This document shows positions 54,833 to 64,000 of a stretch of DNA of 64,000 nucleotides, one piece after another. Position 1 is the first letter of the stretch; every line of letters starts with the position of its first letter. The position numbers and the translations under genes are program-made. Origin of the DNA: JAYPEY01 sp964519245 (GTDB lineage Bacteria; Verrucomicrobiota; Verrucomicrobiia; Limisphaerales; JAYPEY01); contig CAZFLK010000008.1 of assembly GCA_964519245.1 (NCBI GenBank), positions 6,735-70,734 on the forward strand. The letters run 5' to 3'. Under the pieces are notes generated by a model. The model did not search any database, was not told the DNA's origin, and saw only the letters and a list, made by a program, of their open reading frames with translations.

Positions 54833-56131
54833 CTAGGCGGCGGCCTGGTCGGCCTTGCGGCGGATAAGGGGTTTGGCTTCGCCTTTGACGACGGCGCGGG
54901 TGATCTTGACGCCGGCAATGTCCTCGCTGCCCGGAATCTCGTACATGACGTCGAGCATCAGGCGTTCGATGACGCCGCGCAAGGCGCGCGCGCCGGTGCC
55001 CTTCTTGATGGCCTGGTCGGCCAACTCTTCCAACGCGCCCCGGGTGAAATCGAGCCCCACGCCTTCCATCGCCATGAGCTTGGCAAACTGCTTGGTGAGG
55101 GCGTGCCGGGTTTCGGTCATCACCTGGATCAGCTGTTCGCGGTTGAGCTCCTTCAGAACGGTCGTCATCGGGAGTCGGCCGATGAATTCCGGAATGAAGC
55201 CATAGGCCAACATATCCTCGGGCTCGACCTTGGCGATGATCTCCCAGATATCGGGAACCTGGTGGGCGTCGGCGCTCTTGGCGGCGTCGAAACCGATGAC
55301 GCGGTCGCCGAGTCGGCGCTGAATGATCTTGTGCAGATCGACGAACGCGCCGCCGCAAATGAAGAGGATATTCCGCGTGTCGATGCGGATGTACTCTTGT
55401 TGCGGGTGCTTGCGTCCGCCCTGGGGGGGCACATTGCAGATCGTGCCCTCCATGATCTTCAGCAAGGCCTGCTGGACCCCCTCGCCGGAGACGTCCCGAG
55501 TGATGGAAACGTTGTCCGTGCGACGGGAGATCTTGTCGATCTCGTCAATGTAGATGATGCCCATCTCGGCGCGCTTGACGTCATAGTCGCAGGCTTGGAG
55601 GAGGCGGAGGATGATATTCTCCACATCCTCGCCCACGTAGCCCGCCTCGGTCAGCGCCGTGGCGTCGGAAATGGCGAAGGGGACGTCGATGATTTTGGCG
55701 AGGGTGCGCGCAAGCAACGTCTTGCCGCAACCGGTGGGGCCCAGCAGAAGAATGTTGCTCTTCTCGATCTCGATCTCGTCCTCGTCCTGCGCGGGCGGGA
55801 AACTCTGATTCCCGCCGCCGGCGCCAAAGCTCGCACTCGAGTGGAGGAGTCGCTTGTAATGATTGTGAACGGCGACGGCCAAGGTCTTCTTGGCGTGATC
55901 CTGACCGATGCAGACCTCGTCCAGTTGTTCCTTGATCTCGACGGGCCGGGGCACGCGCAGTTTGGCGTCGGTCTTGACCTTCTTCTCGTCGGCCTCCTTG
56001 TCGAGGACGCCCTTGCAGATGGTGATGCAGCTGTCGCAGATGTAGACTCCCGGACCTGCAATCAGCTTCTTCACTTCCGAGTGCGACTTGCCGCAGAAGC
56101 TGCAGAGCGTGAGATTGGTCGGGCGGGCCAT
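54833..56131 (-). CDS. clpX: ATP-dependent protease ATPase subunit ClpX
   Basis: 432 residues. The N-terminal zinc domain has C10, C13, C32 and C35 (CSFC, CDSC). Walker A is GPTGCGKT (131-138), Walker B is IIYIDEIDK, the pore-1 loop is GYVGED, the RKH loop is GGRKHPQQEY, and sensor 2 is GTGARALR. It unfolds proteins and feeds them to ClpP, which is encoded just upstream with a 15-base gap, the common clpP-clpX order. Length matches the family. Confidence 0.98.
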   Translation of the reverse strand: MARPTNLTLCSFCGKSHSEVKKLIAGPGVYICDSCITICKGVLDKEADEKKVKTDAKLRVPRPVEIKEQLDEVCIGQDHAKKTLAVAVHNHYKRLLHSSASFGAGGGNQSFPPAQDEDEIEIEKSNILLLGPTGCGKTLLARTLAKIIDVPFAISDATALTEAGYVGEDVENIILRLLQACDYDVKRAEMGIIYIDEIDKISRRTDNVSITRDVSGEGVQQALLKIMEGTICNVPPQGGRKHPQQEYIRIDTRNILFICGGAFVDLHKIIQRRLGDRVIGFDAAKSADAHQVPDIWEIIAKVEPEDMLAYGFIPEFIGRLPMTTVLKELNREQLIQVMTETRHALTKQFAKLMAMEGVGLDFTRGALEELADQAIKKGTGARALRGVIERLMLDVMYEIPGSEDIAGVKITRAVVKGEAKPLIRRKADQAAA

Positions 56132-56146
56132 GGGGCGACGGGGTTG

Positions 56147-56788
56147 CTATTTCTTGTCGGAATCCGGGCTCTGACCGGACTCCGGCGCCGCGATTTCGGT
56201 GCGGGACTTCACCACCTCATCGACGAGGCCGTATTCCTTGGCTTCCTCGGCGGACATGAAATTGTCGCGGTCGCAATCCTGCTCGACCTTCTCCACGGGC
56301 TGACCGGTATGCAGTGAGAGGATGCTGTTCAGGCGCTGCTTGAGTTTGAGCATGTAGTTGACGCGAATTTCGACGTCGCTGGCCTGACCTTCGGCGCCGC
56401 CGAGCACCTGGTGGATCATGACGTCGGCATTCGGCAGGGCGAAACGCTTGCCTTTGGCGCCGCCGGAGAGCAGCACCGCCCCCATGCTGGCGGCCTGGCC
56501 AATGCAGTAGGTGTTCACGTCGCAGGTCAGGAACTGCATGGTGTCGTAGATGGCGAGGCCGGAGGTCACGCTGCCGCCCGGGGAATTGATGTAGAGATGC
56601 ACGTCCTTCTTGGGATCGTTCATCTGCAGGAACAGGAGCTGGGCGATGATGACGTTCGCCACGGTGTCGTTGACCGGCGTGCCCAGGAAGACGATGCGAT
56701 CGATGAGCAGGCGCGAATAGATGTCGTGCATGCGCTCGCCGCGGCCGGTTTGCTCAATGACGGTGGGAATGGGAATATAGTTGTTCAT
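56147..56788 (-). CDS. clpP: ATP-dependent Clp protease proteolytic subunit
   Basis: 213 residues. The catalytic triad is S101 (GQAASMGA), H126 (VMIHQVLGG) and D175 (DRDNFMSAEEA). The start MNNYIPIPTVIEQTGRGERM resembles the ClpP propeptide region. It is followed by clpX. The tig gene that often precedes clpP is not upstream; the next gene is a divergent histidine kinase. Confidence 0.98.
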   Translation of the reverse strand: MNNYIPIPTVIEQTGRGERMHDIYSRLLIDRIVFLGTPVNDTVANVIIAQLLFLQMNDPKKDVHLYINSPGGSVTSGLAIYDTMQFLTCDVNTYCIGQAASMGAVLLSGGAKGKRFALPNADVMIHQVLGGAEGQASDVEIRVNYMLKLKQRLNSILSLHTGQPVEKVEQDCDRDNFMSAEEAKEYGLVDEVVKSRTEIAAPESGQSPDSDKK

Positions 56789-57253
56789 GCTTTGAAGATC
56801 TCGTTTCAGAACGGGCGGGCAAACTAACCAAGGGGGTTGGGGGCGTCAAGCGCCCCCGAAGCCGTCCCGCATTCCGGGGATATCGGGGAAAGTCGAAGGA
56901 GGGAGGAATGCGCCGTAGGGACCACAAGCCGGCAACCGGCGGCAGAGGCTCACAGTTCTTTGAGCTCGTGTCGCTGCCCGGTGGTTCCAGCGGGGCGGCG
57001 GCGACTTGCGCCGAGCGCCCCGCCTTTGATTGCCCCTGCGGAACGGGTCTGACACGCCGCCGCGGGGTTGAAACTGCGCGAAGCGCGGTTGGGTCCCGCC
57101 TTCGCGACGACCGGCAGCGCCATGGGAATCGGATGCCCTGGCGACGATGGATTTGACATCCCGGAAGCGGCGTGACAACGCTTGCACCCGCGTTACACAC
57201 GACTGACCAGCGACGGCCAGCCTCCGGACGCGAATCCAACTTGGGCAGGCGTT
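56789..57253. promoter_or_regulatory. divergent intergenic region between clpP and histidine kinase
   Basis: 465 bases without a supportable gene. It must hold the clpP promoter (minus strand) and that of the kinase (plus strand). TTGACA at 57153-57158 is a candidate -35 for the kinase, but I see no convincing -10 at the expected spacing, so this is tentative. Confidence 0.35.
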
Positions 57254-59473
57254 GTGAATCACTCCACCGGATTCGATCTCATCTTTACGCGGGAGGACCT
57301 CCAGGCGGCCCTATTCGTGTCGTTGCTGACGGCCTGCCTCATCGTCGCGCTGCTGGTTTTTCTGAACCGCTTCGTGCAGCGGCGGTATTTCACGATCTGG
57401 ACGGTGGCGTGGGTGTTCTACGCGCTTTGGCTGCTGTTCAACTATCGACTGCTGGACGACCGGGCTGACGCGCTTGCCTTTGTCGTGAAGCAATGCTGCG
57501 TGGGCATCTCCGCGGTGTTTCTCTTATGGGGAAGCGCCGAGTTTCTGAGAACCAAGGCGAGGCCGGGGGTGCTGGGGCTCTTCATCGTGTTTCTGGTCGT
57601 CTGGAGCTGCATCGGAGCCTTCCACCTGGACAACCCGTTCGAGTTCCAGGTCCCGTTGTTCTCGCTGATCGGCGTCACCAGTCTGCTGACCTCCTGGTGC
57701 TACTTTCACAATCACAAGGAGAACCGTTGCCTCGGCGCGGCGATGCTCGCCTTCGGGTTCCTGTTGTGGGGATTCTATCTGATCGCGTTTCCGTTTTTCC
57801 GGGCCGCCGAGCAGTTGAGCTCCGTGTTCCTGATATCCATTGTGCTGCATCTCCTGATCGCGATCAGCATGATTGTGCTGGTCCTGGAGGAAGAAACCGC
57901 CGCCGTTCGAAAGGCCAACGCGACCCTGGATGAGAGCGCCTCGGAAACCCAACAGTTCCGGACCCGCGCCCGGTCTGTGGAGCGCCGCTTCCGCCACCTG
58001 TTCGAGCAGGCCGGCGAGGCGATTGTCGTCGTTTCCGACCGCGACTTCTCCATCATCGAGCTGAACCAGAAGGCGCGCGACATGCTGGGCCTTGAAAAGT
58101 TGGGGGTGGACCGCATCCCGCTGGCGCGGTTTCTCGAGCTGCAGCTGCCCGATCCGCCGCCGGTCACGGGGACAGACTGGTTCAATCTGCTCGCCAAGCA
58201 GCCATCGGTGAATGTGCGTCGTCGCGATGGGCAGAGCAGACGAGCCACGCTGGTCGGTTCGGAGATTCAACTGGAGCAGCGCACGGCCTACCAAATTGTC
58301 CTGCAGGACCTGACCGACAAGTCCCGGCTGGAGCAGCAACTGCGGCAGGCCGAGAAGCTTTCCGCGCTGGGCCAGATGATCTCCGGGGTCGCCCACGAAC
58401 TGAACAACCCGCTTACCGCGATCCGGGGTTACCTGGAACTGATTCTCGCCAAGCATGACCTGGCAGAGGTCACCCGGTCCAACCTGGAGAAGGTGGCGAT
58501 TGAAAGCGAGCGCGCCGCCAAGTTGGTCACGCAGTTCCTCCATTTTGCCCGTGAACGCAAGGCCCGCCGGGAGATGAGCGATCTGAATGACATTATCCGC
58601 CGGACTCTGGAGCTGCGGGAGTTCGAGTTTCGGGTGGCTTCGCTCAAGGTTGAGCTTGATCTGGATGAGAAGGCGCCGCGCACCTTCCTGGATCCCGACC
58701 AGGCCCAGCAGATCCTGCACAATCTGATCACGAACGCCCTGCATGCCATGATTAACAGTCATCCTCCGCATCGACTCGGAGTTCGCAGCTTTGTCGAGAA
58801 CGGCTGCGTCGCGGTCGAAGTGGCGGATGACGGACCCGGCATTCCGGAGGAACAGCTCTCCCAGATTTTCGAGCCGTTCTACACGACCAAGGAGGTCGGA
58901 ACGGGCACGGGTCTCGGGCTCTCAATCGCGCACAGCATCATGGTGGATCACAAAGGTCGGATCGAGTGCCGCAATGCTGAGGAGGGGGGCGCCGTGTTCA
59001 CCCTCCGGTTTCCCATTGTCAGCGAGGTCGACGGAGAGGAAACGACCGTCCTTTTTAACTCCGCCGAATTCAGGGATTCGCAGCCCGTGAAAACCGTCGC
59101 CGAAACGCTTGTGCTTGATGACGAACCGGCGATTGCGGACATGCTGGGGGAAATGATCGACGTGTTGGGCCACAAGGCGACACTCTGCAATTCGCCCCGC
59201 AAGGCGCTTGAACTGCTTCGCGAGAAAGACTTCGACGTCATTCTGTCCGATTTCCGCATGCCCGAGATGAACGGCGAGGAGTTCCATTCGGAAACTCGCA
59301 GGATCAAACCCTCCCTGGCGGAGCGGATCATTTTCATCAGCGGCGATGTGGTGAACGAGAAGACGCAGTCGTTTCTCAAGTCAACGGGCAATCTGAAGAT
59401 CGACAAGCCCTTCAAGCTCAACGCGGTTCGCGACGCCATCAATTCGGCGCTCAAGGCGAACGGCGGCGGCTGA
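57254..59473 (+). CDS. hybrid sensor histidine kinase with C-terminal receiver
   Basis: 739 residues from GTG 57254; a TTG at 57182 is the other candidate, and neither has a clear ribosome-binding site. Six to seven transmembrane segments fill residues about 15-215 (AALFVSLLTACLIVALLVFL, CCVGISAVFLLWGSAEFL, VFLISIVLHLLIAISMIVLV). A short coiled coil and a PAS domain follow (RFRHLFEQAGEAIVVVSDRD, to ~370). HisKA has H381 in GVAHELNNPLTAIRGYL. HATPase has N-box NLITNALHA and G-boxes DDGPGIPEEQ and GTGTGLGLSIA. The receiver has D666 in LSDFRMPEMNGE. The ligand is unknown. The TauE-like permease gene follows after 20 bases. Confidence 0.9.
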   Translation: MNHSTGFDLIFTREDLQAALFVSLLTACLIVALLVFLNRFVQRRYFTIWTVAWVFYALWLLFNYRLLDDRADALAFVVKQCCVGISAVFLLWGSAEFLRTKARPGVLGLFIVFLVVWSCIGAFHLDNPFEFQVPLFSLIGVTSLLTSWCYFHNHKENRCLGAAMLAFGFLLWGFYLIAFPFFRAAEQLSSVFLISIVLHLLIAISMIVLVLEEETAAVRKANATLDESASETQQFRTRARSVERRFRHLFEQAGEAIVVVSDRDFSIIELNQKARDMLGLEKLGVDRIPLARFLELQLPDPPPVTGTDWFNLLAKQPSVNVRRRDGQSRRATLVGSEIQLEQRTAYQIVLQDLTDKSRLEQQLRQAEKLSALGQMISGVAHELNNPLTAIRGYLELILAKHDLAEVTRSNLEKVAIESERAAKLVTQFLHFARERKARREMSDLNDIIRRTLELREFEFRVASLKVELDLDEKAPRTFLDPDQAQQILHNLITNALHAMINSHPPHRLGVRSFVENGCVAVEVADDGPGIPEEQLSQIFEPFYTTKEVGTGTGLGLSIAHSIMVDHKGRIECRNAEEGGAVFTLRFPIVSEVDGEETTVLFNSAEFRDSQPVKTVAETLVLDDEPAIADMLGEMIDVLGHKATLCNSPRKALELLREKDFDVILSDFRMPEMNGEEFHSETRRIKPSLAERIIFISGDVVNEKTQSFLKSTGNLKIDKPFKLNAVRDAINSALKANGGG

Positions 59474-59493
59474 CAACGCCCGCTGCGACCGTC

Positions 59494-60276
59494 ATGGAAC
59501 CCTGGCAGTATGCTCTCCTCGCCGTCGTCGGCTGTATTGGCGGCATCCTGAATGTGCTCGCGGGCGGCGGCTCGCTGCTGATGATGCCGACACTGGTGCT
59601 GCTCGGCGTCGAGGGGCCGATCGCCAACGGCACCTCCCGGGTCGCCGTGGTCGCCCAGAACCTGAGCGCCATCGCGGGCTTTCGAAACAAGGGATTCTCG
59701 GATTTCCGACTGAGTTTGACGCTGGCGGCCTGCGCCGTTCCGGGCGGCGTCGCGGGAGCCCTGGCGGGGGTTCGACTCGAGGGCGCCTGGTTCAACCGGG
59801 TTCTCGCCGCCATCATGATCGGCGTCATGGTCCTCATGGCCGCGGAGAAGAAGAACCGGACGAAAGCCGCGGCGGACAAGTCGGATTCGGAGGCTGCGAG
59901 CCCCAATGGCGTCCCGGAATCCGGGCGCACGGTTGCGGCGCATCTGCTGATGGTCGCCATCGGCTTCTACGGCGGGTTCATTCAGGCCGGGGTTGGTTTC
60001 CTGCTCATGCCCGTCCTGCACAAGGTTCTCGGGCTGGATCTCGTGCGGACGAACATGCACAAGGTCTTCATTGTCGCCGGCTACATGATTCCCGCCCTGA
60101 TTGTCTACGCCGTGAACGACAAGGTCCTCTGGACCCTGGGTCTGGTTCTGGCTGTCGGAACGGCCTTGGGCGGGTGGATCGGATCCCACCTTGCGGTCAG
60201 GAAGGGGGACCCCTTCATTCGAATCGTGCTGAATGTCACCCTCGCGGCCCTGGTGGTGAAATTGTTGTGGCTGTGA
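59494..60276 (+). CDS. TauE/SafE-family membrane permease
   Basis: 260 residues with about eight transmembrane helices in two related halves: GCIGGILNVLAGGGSLLMMP and IGFYGGFIQAGVGFLLMPVL are the paired family motifs. Members move sulfite, sulfoacetate or other organosulfur anions across the inner membrane. With three sulfatases in the window, sulfite or sulfate handling is a natural guess, but the gene neighbours (histidine kinase, EF-G-like) do not prove it. Confidence 0.85.
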   Translation: MEPWQYALLAVVGCIGGILNVLAGGGSLLMMPTLVLLGVEGPIANGTSRVAVVAQNLSAIAGFRNKGFSDFRLSLTLAACAVPGGVAGALAGVRLEGAWFNRVLAAIMIGVMVLMAAEKKNRTKAAADKSDSEAASPNGVPESGRTVAAHLLMVAIGFYGGFIQAGVGFLLMPVLHKVLGLDLVRTNMHKVFIVAGYMIPALIVYAVNDKVLWTLGLVLAVGTALGGWIGSHLAVRKGDPFIRIVLNVTLAALVVKLLWL

Positions 60277-60447
60277 CGGCCCCGGAAAACCCGACCGCCT
60301 CGGGTTCTCCCACGCCTCCGCAACCCGCCTTTGACACAGGGCAAATTTGCCCTGCTTCCCGCCAACATCGACATGGCGAACCGTTCGCGAAGGCTGCTTG
60401 ACTTGCTGTTCGAACCAGCCACGCCCACAATCCAGCAAGGTCTCCAC

Positions 60448-62529
60448 ATGAAATCACACCCCGCCAATGAACTCAGAAACTTCGCCGTCGTCGGACACGC
60501 CGCATCAGGCAAGACCGTGCTTTGCGATGCCATGCTGTTCAATTGCGGCGCGATCAACCGCATCGGCTCGATCGCCGATGGAACCACCACGTCGGACTAC
60601 CATCCCATCGAGAAGGAGCGCGGCAATTCTGTTCACGCGACGCCGCTGCATGCCGAGTGGAAGGATCGCAAGCTGAACCTGATCGACACCCCCGGTTACC
60701 TCGACTTCAACCCCGAGGCGCTCGGCTGCATGATCGCCTGCGACTTCGCCATGATCGTCGTCAGCGCTCATGACGGCGTGCAGGTCGGGGCGGATATCGT
60801 CTGGGACTTCGCCACGCGGTTTGGCATCCCCAAGCTCATCGTCCTGAATCACATGGACTACGAGGAGGCGGATTTCGAACTCGTCGTCGAGGAGATCCGC
60901 GAGCATTTCGGCGAGCGCGTGTTTCCGATCACCATTCCGCAGAACCCAGGCCCCGGATTCAACCAGGTTCTCGATGTTGTGGAACGGCAGCTGATCACCT
61001 ACGCAACCGACGGGAGCGGGAAATCCACCGCCGCCGAACCCGAAGGCGACCTGAAACGCTTGTCGGATGAGCAGCACGCGAGGTTCATCGAGTGCGTCGC
61101 CGAATCGGATGAGTCCCTGATCGAAAAGTTCTTTGACCAGGGCGGCCTGTCCGACGACGAGATGCATTCCGGCATGCACCGGGGATTCCAGGAGCAATCC
61201 TATATTCCGCTCTACGTCACCTCGGCGACGAACAACATCGGCGTGACGGCTGTTCTGGATTTCGTCGCCCGGTTCGGCTCTTCGCCGATCGACCGGAAGA
61301 CGGTCGCCGGCAAGGATGCGGACGGCGCGGACATCGAGGTCTCGATCGACGACGACGAGCCCTCGGCGCTTGTGTTCAAGATGATTCACGAGGACCAGGT
61401 TGGCGAGCTGTCGCTGTTCCGCGTTTATTCCGGGCGGATCAAGTCGGGCGATGAGTTGAAGAATGCGGCGACCGGCCACAGCGAGCGCATTGGCCAGATG
61501 TGCCTGCTCAACGGCCGGAATCGCGAGTCGGTGGACTCCCTCGGCGCGGGCGACATCGGCGCCGTAGTGAAGCTGAAGCACACGCATACGGGCAATTCGC
61601 TTTGTTCACCCGCCCGCGTGGTCAGGCTGCCCGAGGTCGAGTATCCGAAGCCGAACATTCACTCGGCGATCCGGTCAAGATCACGCGGCGACGAGGACAA
61701 GGTCGCCGAGGGTCTCGCGATGCTTCACGAGGAGGACCCGACATTTCTGCACCACGTCGATTCCGAGTTGCGCCAAACCGTCATCTCCGGCCAGGGCGAA
61801 CTCCACATGCAGGTGGTGTGCGATCAGTTGAAGCGGCGGTTCAACGTGGAGATTGACCTGGTCGAACCCAGGATCCCGTATCGCGAGACCATCCGTTCGA
61901 GCGGAGAGTCCCGCTATCGTCACAAGAAGCAATCCGGTGGCGCGGGACAGTTCGCCGAAGTCTGGATGCGCATAGAGCCGGCGGAAAGGGACACGGGCAT
62001 CGAATTCAAGGAGTCGCTTGTCGGACAGAACGTGGACCGCGTATTTGTGCCGTCGGTGGAGAAGGGCGTCCAAGCCGCCTGCGCGGAAGGCATCCTCGCA
62101 GGCTACCGGGTGGTCGATGTGAAAATTGTTTTCTACGACGGGAAGATGCACCCGGTCGATTCCAAGGATGTCGCCTTCCAGATCGCGGGCAAGCACGCGT
62201 TTCAGGAGGCGTTCCAGCAAGCGCGTCCGCTCCTGCTTGAGCCGATCTACGAGATAGCCGTGCGTATTCCCGAGGCCTTCATGGGCAATGTCATGGGCGA
62301 CATATCGGGCCGTCGCGGCAAAATTCTGGGCATGGACACCGAGGGCAAACTCCAGACGCTCAGGGCGCACGTGCCTCAACGGGAGTTGTTCCACTATTCG
62401 ACCGTGCTGCGTTCACTCACCGGCGGCCGCGGATTGCACGAGGAAAACTTCAGCCACTACGAGGAAATGCCCCACGACATCGCCGCGAAGGTCATCGCGG
62501 CGCACAAACAGATGGGCCAAGCAGACTGA
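60448..62529 (+). CDS. elongation factor G-like GTPase
   Basis: 693 residues. ATG 60448 begins the conserved sequence MKSHPANELRNFAVVGHAAS; the frame continues to 60331 without similarity. G1 is GHAASGKT (16-23). The switch I region reads EKERGNSVHAT rather than EKERGITI. G3 is DTPGYLDF, with Tyr in place of the catalytic His of EF-G. G4 is NHMD rather than NKMD. Domains II-V follow (VYSGRIKSGDELKN, ISGQGELHMQVVCDQLKRRF, GGAGQFAEVWMRIEP, GRRGKILGMDTEG). This is the EF-G2/EF-G-like paralogue group, not the housekeeping factor, and probably hydrolyses GTP slowly or has a ribosome-rescue or stress role. Confidence 0.9.
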   Translation: MKSHPANELRNFAVVGHAASGKTVLCDAMLFNCGAINRIGSIADGTTTSDYHPIEKERGNSVHATPLHAEWKDRKLNLIDTPGYLDFNPEALGCMIACDFAMIVVSAHDGVQVGADIVWDFATRFGIPKLIVLNHMDYEEADFELVVEEIREHFGERVFPITIPQNPGPGFNQVLDVVERQLITYATDGSGKSTAAEPEGDLKRLSDEQHARFIECVAESDESLIEKFFDQGGLSDDEMHSGMHRGFQEQSYIPLYVTSATNNIGVTAVLDFVARFGSSPIDRKTVAGKDADGADIEVSIDDDEPSALVFKMIHEDQVGELSLFRVYSGRIKSGDELKNAATGHSERIGQMCLLNGRNRESVDSLGAGDIGAVVKLKHTHTGNSLCSPARVVRLPEVEYPKPNIHSAIRSRSRGDEDKVAEGLAMLHEEDPTFLHHVDSELRQTVISGQGELHMQVVCDQLKRRFNVEIDLVEPRIPYRETIRSSGESRYRHKKQSGGAGQFAEVWMRIEPAERDTGIEFKESLVGQNVDRVFVPSVEKGVQAACAEGILAGYRVVDVKIVFYDGKMHPVDSKDVAFQIAGKHAFQEAFQQARPLLLEPIYEIAVRIPEAFMGNVMGDISGRRGKILGMDTEGKLQTLRAHVPQRELFHYSTVLRSLTGGRGLHEENFSHYEEMPHDIAAKVIAAHKQMGQAD

Positions 62530-62593
62530 GTCAGATCATCACGCGAATCGTGGGAGCCGAGCGGCGAAGGATCCCTATTGCGGGCGGCGGCCG

Positions 62594-63895
62594 CTACCGG
62601 ACCACGCTTACCTTGAGCGGATCCGCGTAGTCATTCCAATGACGTTCCGATTCCTCGGCTGCGACGGGTCCGTCGTGGATGTAGAAACGAAAGCGTGAAA
62701 CGTATTCCTCATTGGGTTTGATCTCAAACTCCCCTTCGGCCATGGGCGCAAAGCAGAAATAGGGTTTCGAGGGGTGCAGTCGCACGGTTTGCGGCGCTCG
62801 AAAGTTGTCCGGGTGTCCCATTGCGGTAATGCCGGCCGGGGCGCCGTCGATTTCTCCGTGCATTTCAACCCAACGCGCTTCGGTGGCGTTGCCGTCGATC
62901 CAATTCTTTCCCTCACTGGTGAGGAAGTCGCGCTTGACCGGGATCTTCGCCAGTTCCTCGGGGGAGGTCTCGGCCTTCTTCCTGGTCTTGGCCTTGATCT
63001 CCTCGGCTATCTCCGAGTCGAACCATTGGTCCGTTCCCCGGATCGCCATCGCTCCATAGTGATACTCCTTGATGACCAGCGGCCAGACGGAGACGTTCCG
63101 CTGACGGGAATAGAGGTCCAGGATGAAATATCCCTTCGTGTTGTAGACGCGGACGATCCAATTCTCGTTGAGCACGGGCTGCGGGCTCTCCGGAGAGGTC
63201 ACGTCCTGATGCTTCAACAAGGCGGAAAACTTAGCGAAGACGGGACCCCATTCAGGCTTGCCATGGAACTTCGCGTGCTCGATTCGCGCAGTTTTTGCGG
63301 CCTGATTCCAGAAGTCCAGGCGCCTGCCATCGAGCGTCGAATTCACCCACGCAAAAAAGATCGCGTGTTGATGCGGATGGTCCGCCGGAAAATCGCCCGT
63401 GATCTCCTTGCCGGATGGCGTGAACAGGGGATGAAGGTGCCCGCTGCGCCGGTAGATCGGATCGATGCCCTCCGGTGACTCGATGATCTCATAGTTGTAA
63501 CGCAGGGCCGGGCGCCCGCCGACCACCAACTGCAGCGCCTTCCCATCGTCCTCAACCGTCACTTGATCGCGGGGGGCGGGGAAAGGCGGCTGCTCCAGGC
63601 CTTCCAAGCGATAACGCCGAGTTGCTCCAGCCTTCAACGGCCGCTGCAGAATCCAGGCCGCCTTGGGTTTCTTTCCCTTCAGATGACGCTGGACTGGAAC
63701 GGAAGCGCCGTCCGTAACACGCGTGAGCTTGAGGTCCTCGAACCTGGCCAGGCTTTCCGGCACGACGAACTGAATCGGCGTCTGGTCACGGTCATGATCG
63801 CCAGCCGCCAGTTCCAGTTCGACAACCGCGGCCGCCGCGACGCCCGCGGTGAGAACACAGGCCGTCGACAGGCCGAACATCAGGCAATTCTTCAT
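62594..63895 (-). CDS. DUF6807 (PmoA-like) secreted protein
   Basis: 433 residues with a signal peptide (MKNCLMFGLSTACVLTAGVA, AAA). Motifs HPLFTPSGKEITGDFPADHP, HQHAIFFAWVN and KEYHYGAMAIRG match the family annotated as 'methane oxygenase PmoA', now DUF6807. That family has nothing to do with methane oxidation and is common in PVC and Bacteroidota secretomes beside sugar catabolic genes. The fold is probably a supersandwich of the galactose-mutarotase type. It converges with the EF-G-like gene (65-base gap). Confidence 0.83.
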   Translation of the reverse strand: MKNCLMFGLSTACVLTAGVAAAAVVELELAAGDHDRDQTPIQFVVPESLARFEDLKLTRVTDGASVPVQRHLKGKKPKAAWILQRPLKAGATRRYRLEGLEQPPFPAPRDQVTVEDDGKALQLVVGGRPALRYNYEIIESPEGIDPIYRRSGHLHPLFTPSGKEITGDFPADHPHQHAIFFAWVNSTLDGRRLDFWNQAAKTARIEHAKFHGKPEWGPVFAKFSALLKHQDVTSPESPQPVLNENWIVRVYNTKGYFILDLYSRQRNVSVWPLVIKEYHYGAMAIRGTDQWFDSEIAEEIKAKTRKKAETSPEELAKIPVKRDFLTSEGKNWIDGNATEARWVEMHGEIDGAPAGITAMGHPDNFRAPQTVRLHPSKPYFCFAPMAEGEFEIKPNEEYVSRFRFYIHDGPVAAEESERHWNDYADPLKVSVVR

Positions 63896-64000
63896 GTGTG
63901 AATAAGACAGGATGACCCCATAGATGGCAAGACTGGCCCACGGATGGCCAGCAGTTCTCAGTCTGAGGGAAAGTTGCTCTCCTTCGTCAGGTGAGCGTCG

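Noticed and set aside
62594..63895. Methane monooxygenase subunit as suggested by the 'PmoA' family label
   Set aside because: The sequence is a soluble secreted DUF6807 protein, and no particulate methane monooxygenase helices or pmoB/pmoC genes are present.

Overview
The window is GC-rich, densely coding chromosomal DNA. It most likely comes from a Verrucomicrobiota (or closely related PVC-group) bacterium. This rests on gene content: a DUF1587/1592/1588/1585 cytochrome with its DUF1552 partner, a second lone DUF1552 protein, three secreted sulfatases, a compact ECF sigma factor with a FecR partner, DUF3604 and DUF6807 proteins, a deoxyhypusine-synthase-like protein, and many palindromic intergenic repeats. 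The cell is diderm: there are two RND exporters, an outer-membrane-type lipoprotein acyltransferase (lnt) and many Sec, Tat or lipoprotein signals. No rRNA, tRNA, CRISPR array, integrase or intact transposase was recognised.

Layout. 1-8.4 kb: an M16 peptidase pair (active subunit plus an HxxEH-less subunit cut by the window edge), a DHS-like protein, a NagB-like protein, a sulfatase with an altered active-site motif, and MoxR ATPase plus methyltransferase. 8.4-16 kb: ECF sigma, FecR, small LuxR-type regulator, a cytochrome c/cupredoxin fusion, the PSD cytochrome and DUF1552, tightly packed and probably one regulated unit. 16-30.7 kb: a secretome block with a PQQ-type propeller, sulfatase, decayed toxin-antitoxin pair, Vgb-like propeller cytochrome, helical-repeat protein, YVTN/di-heme/ankyrin fusion, sulfatase and DUF3604. 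30.7-41.3 kb: a helical repeat protein, then an RND efflux adaptor and two RND permeases with a toxin-antitoxin pair between the permeases. 41.3-50 kb: lone DUF1552, sialidase-type propeller, membrane SGNH protein, SDR plus Gfo/Idh/MocA pair, YlbF-family protein, a small membrane protein and an MBL hydrolase. 50-64 kb: DUF900 hydrolase, lnt, aminotransferase, clpX-clpP, a hybrid histidine kinase, TauE/SafE permease, EF-G-like GTPase and a DUF6807 protein.

The strongest new signal is a soluble module of about 67 residues found at the extreme C-terminus of three unrelated secreted proteins encoded close together (PQQ-type propeller, sulfatase, Vgb-like propeller with heme motif). About 26 positions are identical in all three. 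It looks like a shared docking or targeting domain for an extracytoplasmic assembly. A second signal is a double-hairpin palindromic repeat with GGAGC/GCTCC ends. Two copies sit exactly at the N-termini of exported proteins and encode the arginine-bearing region in front of the hydrophobic signal core.

All product names come from reading motifs by eye. No database search was possible.
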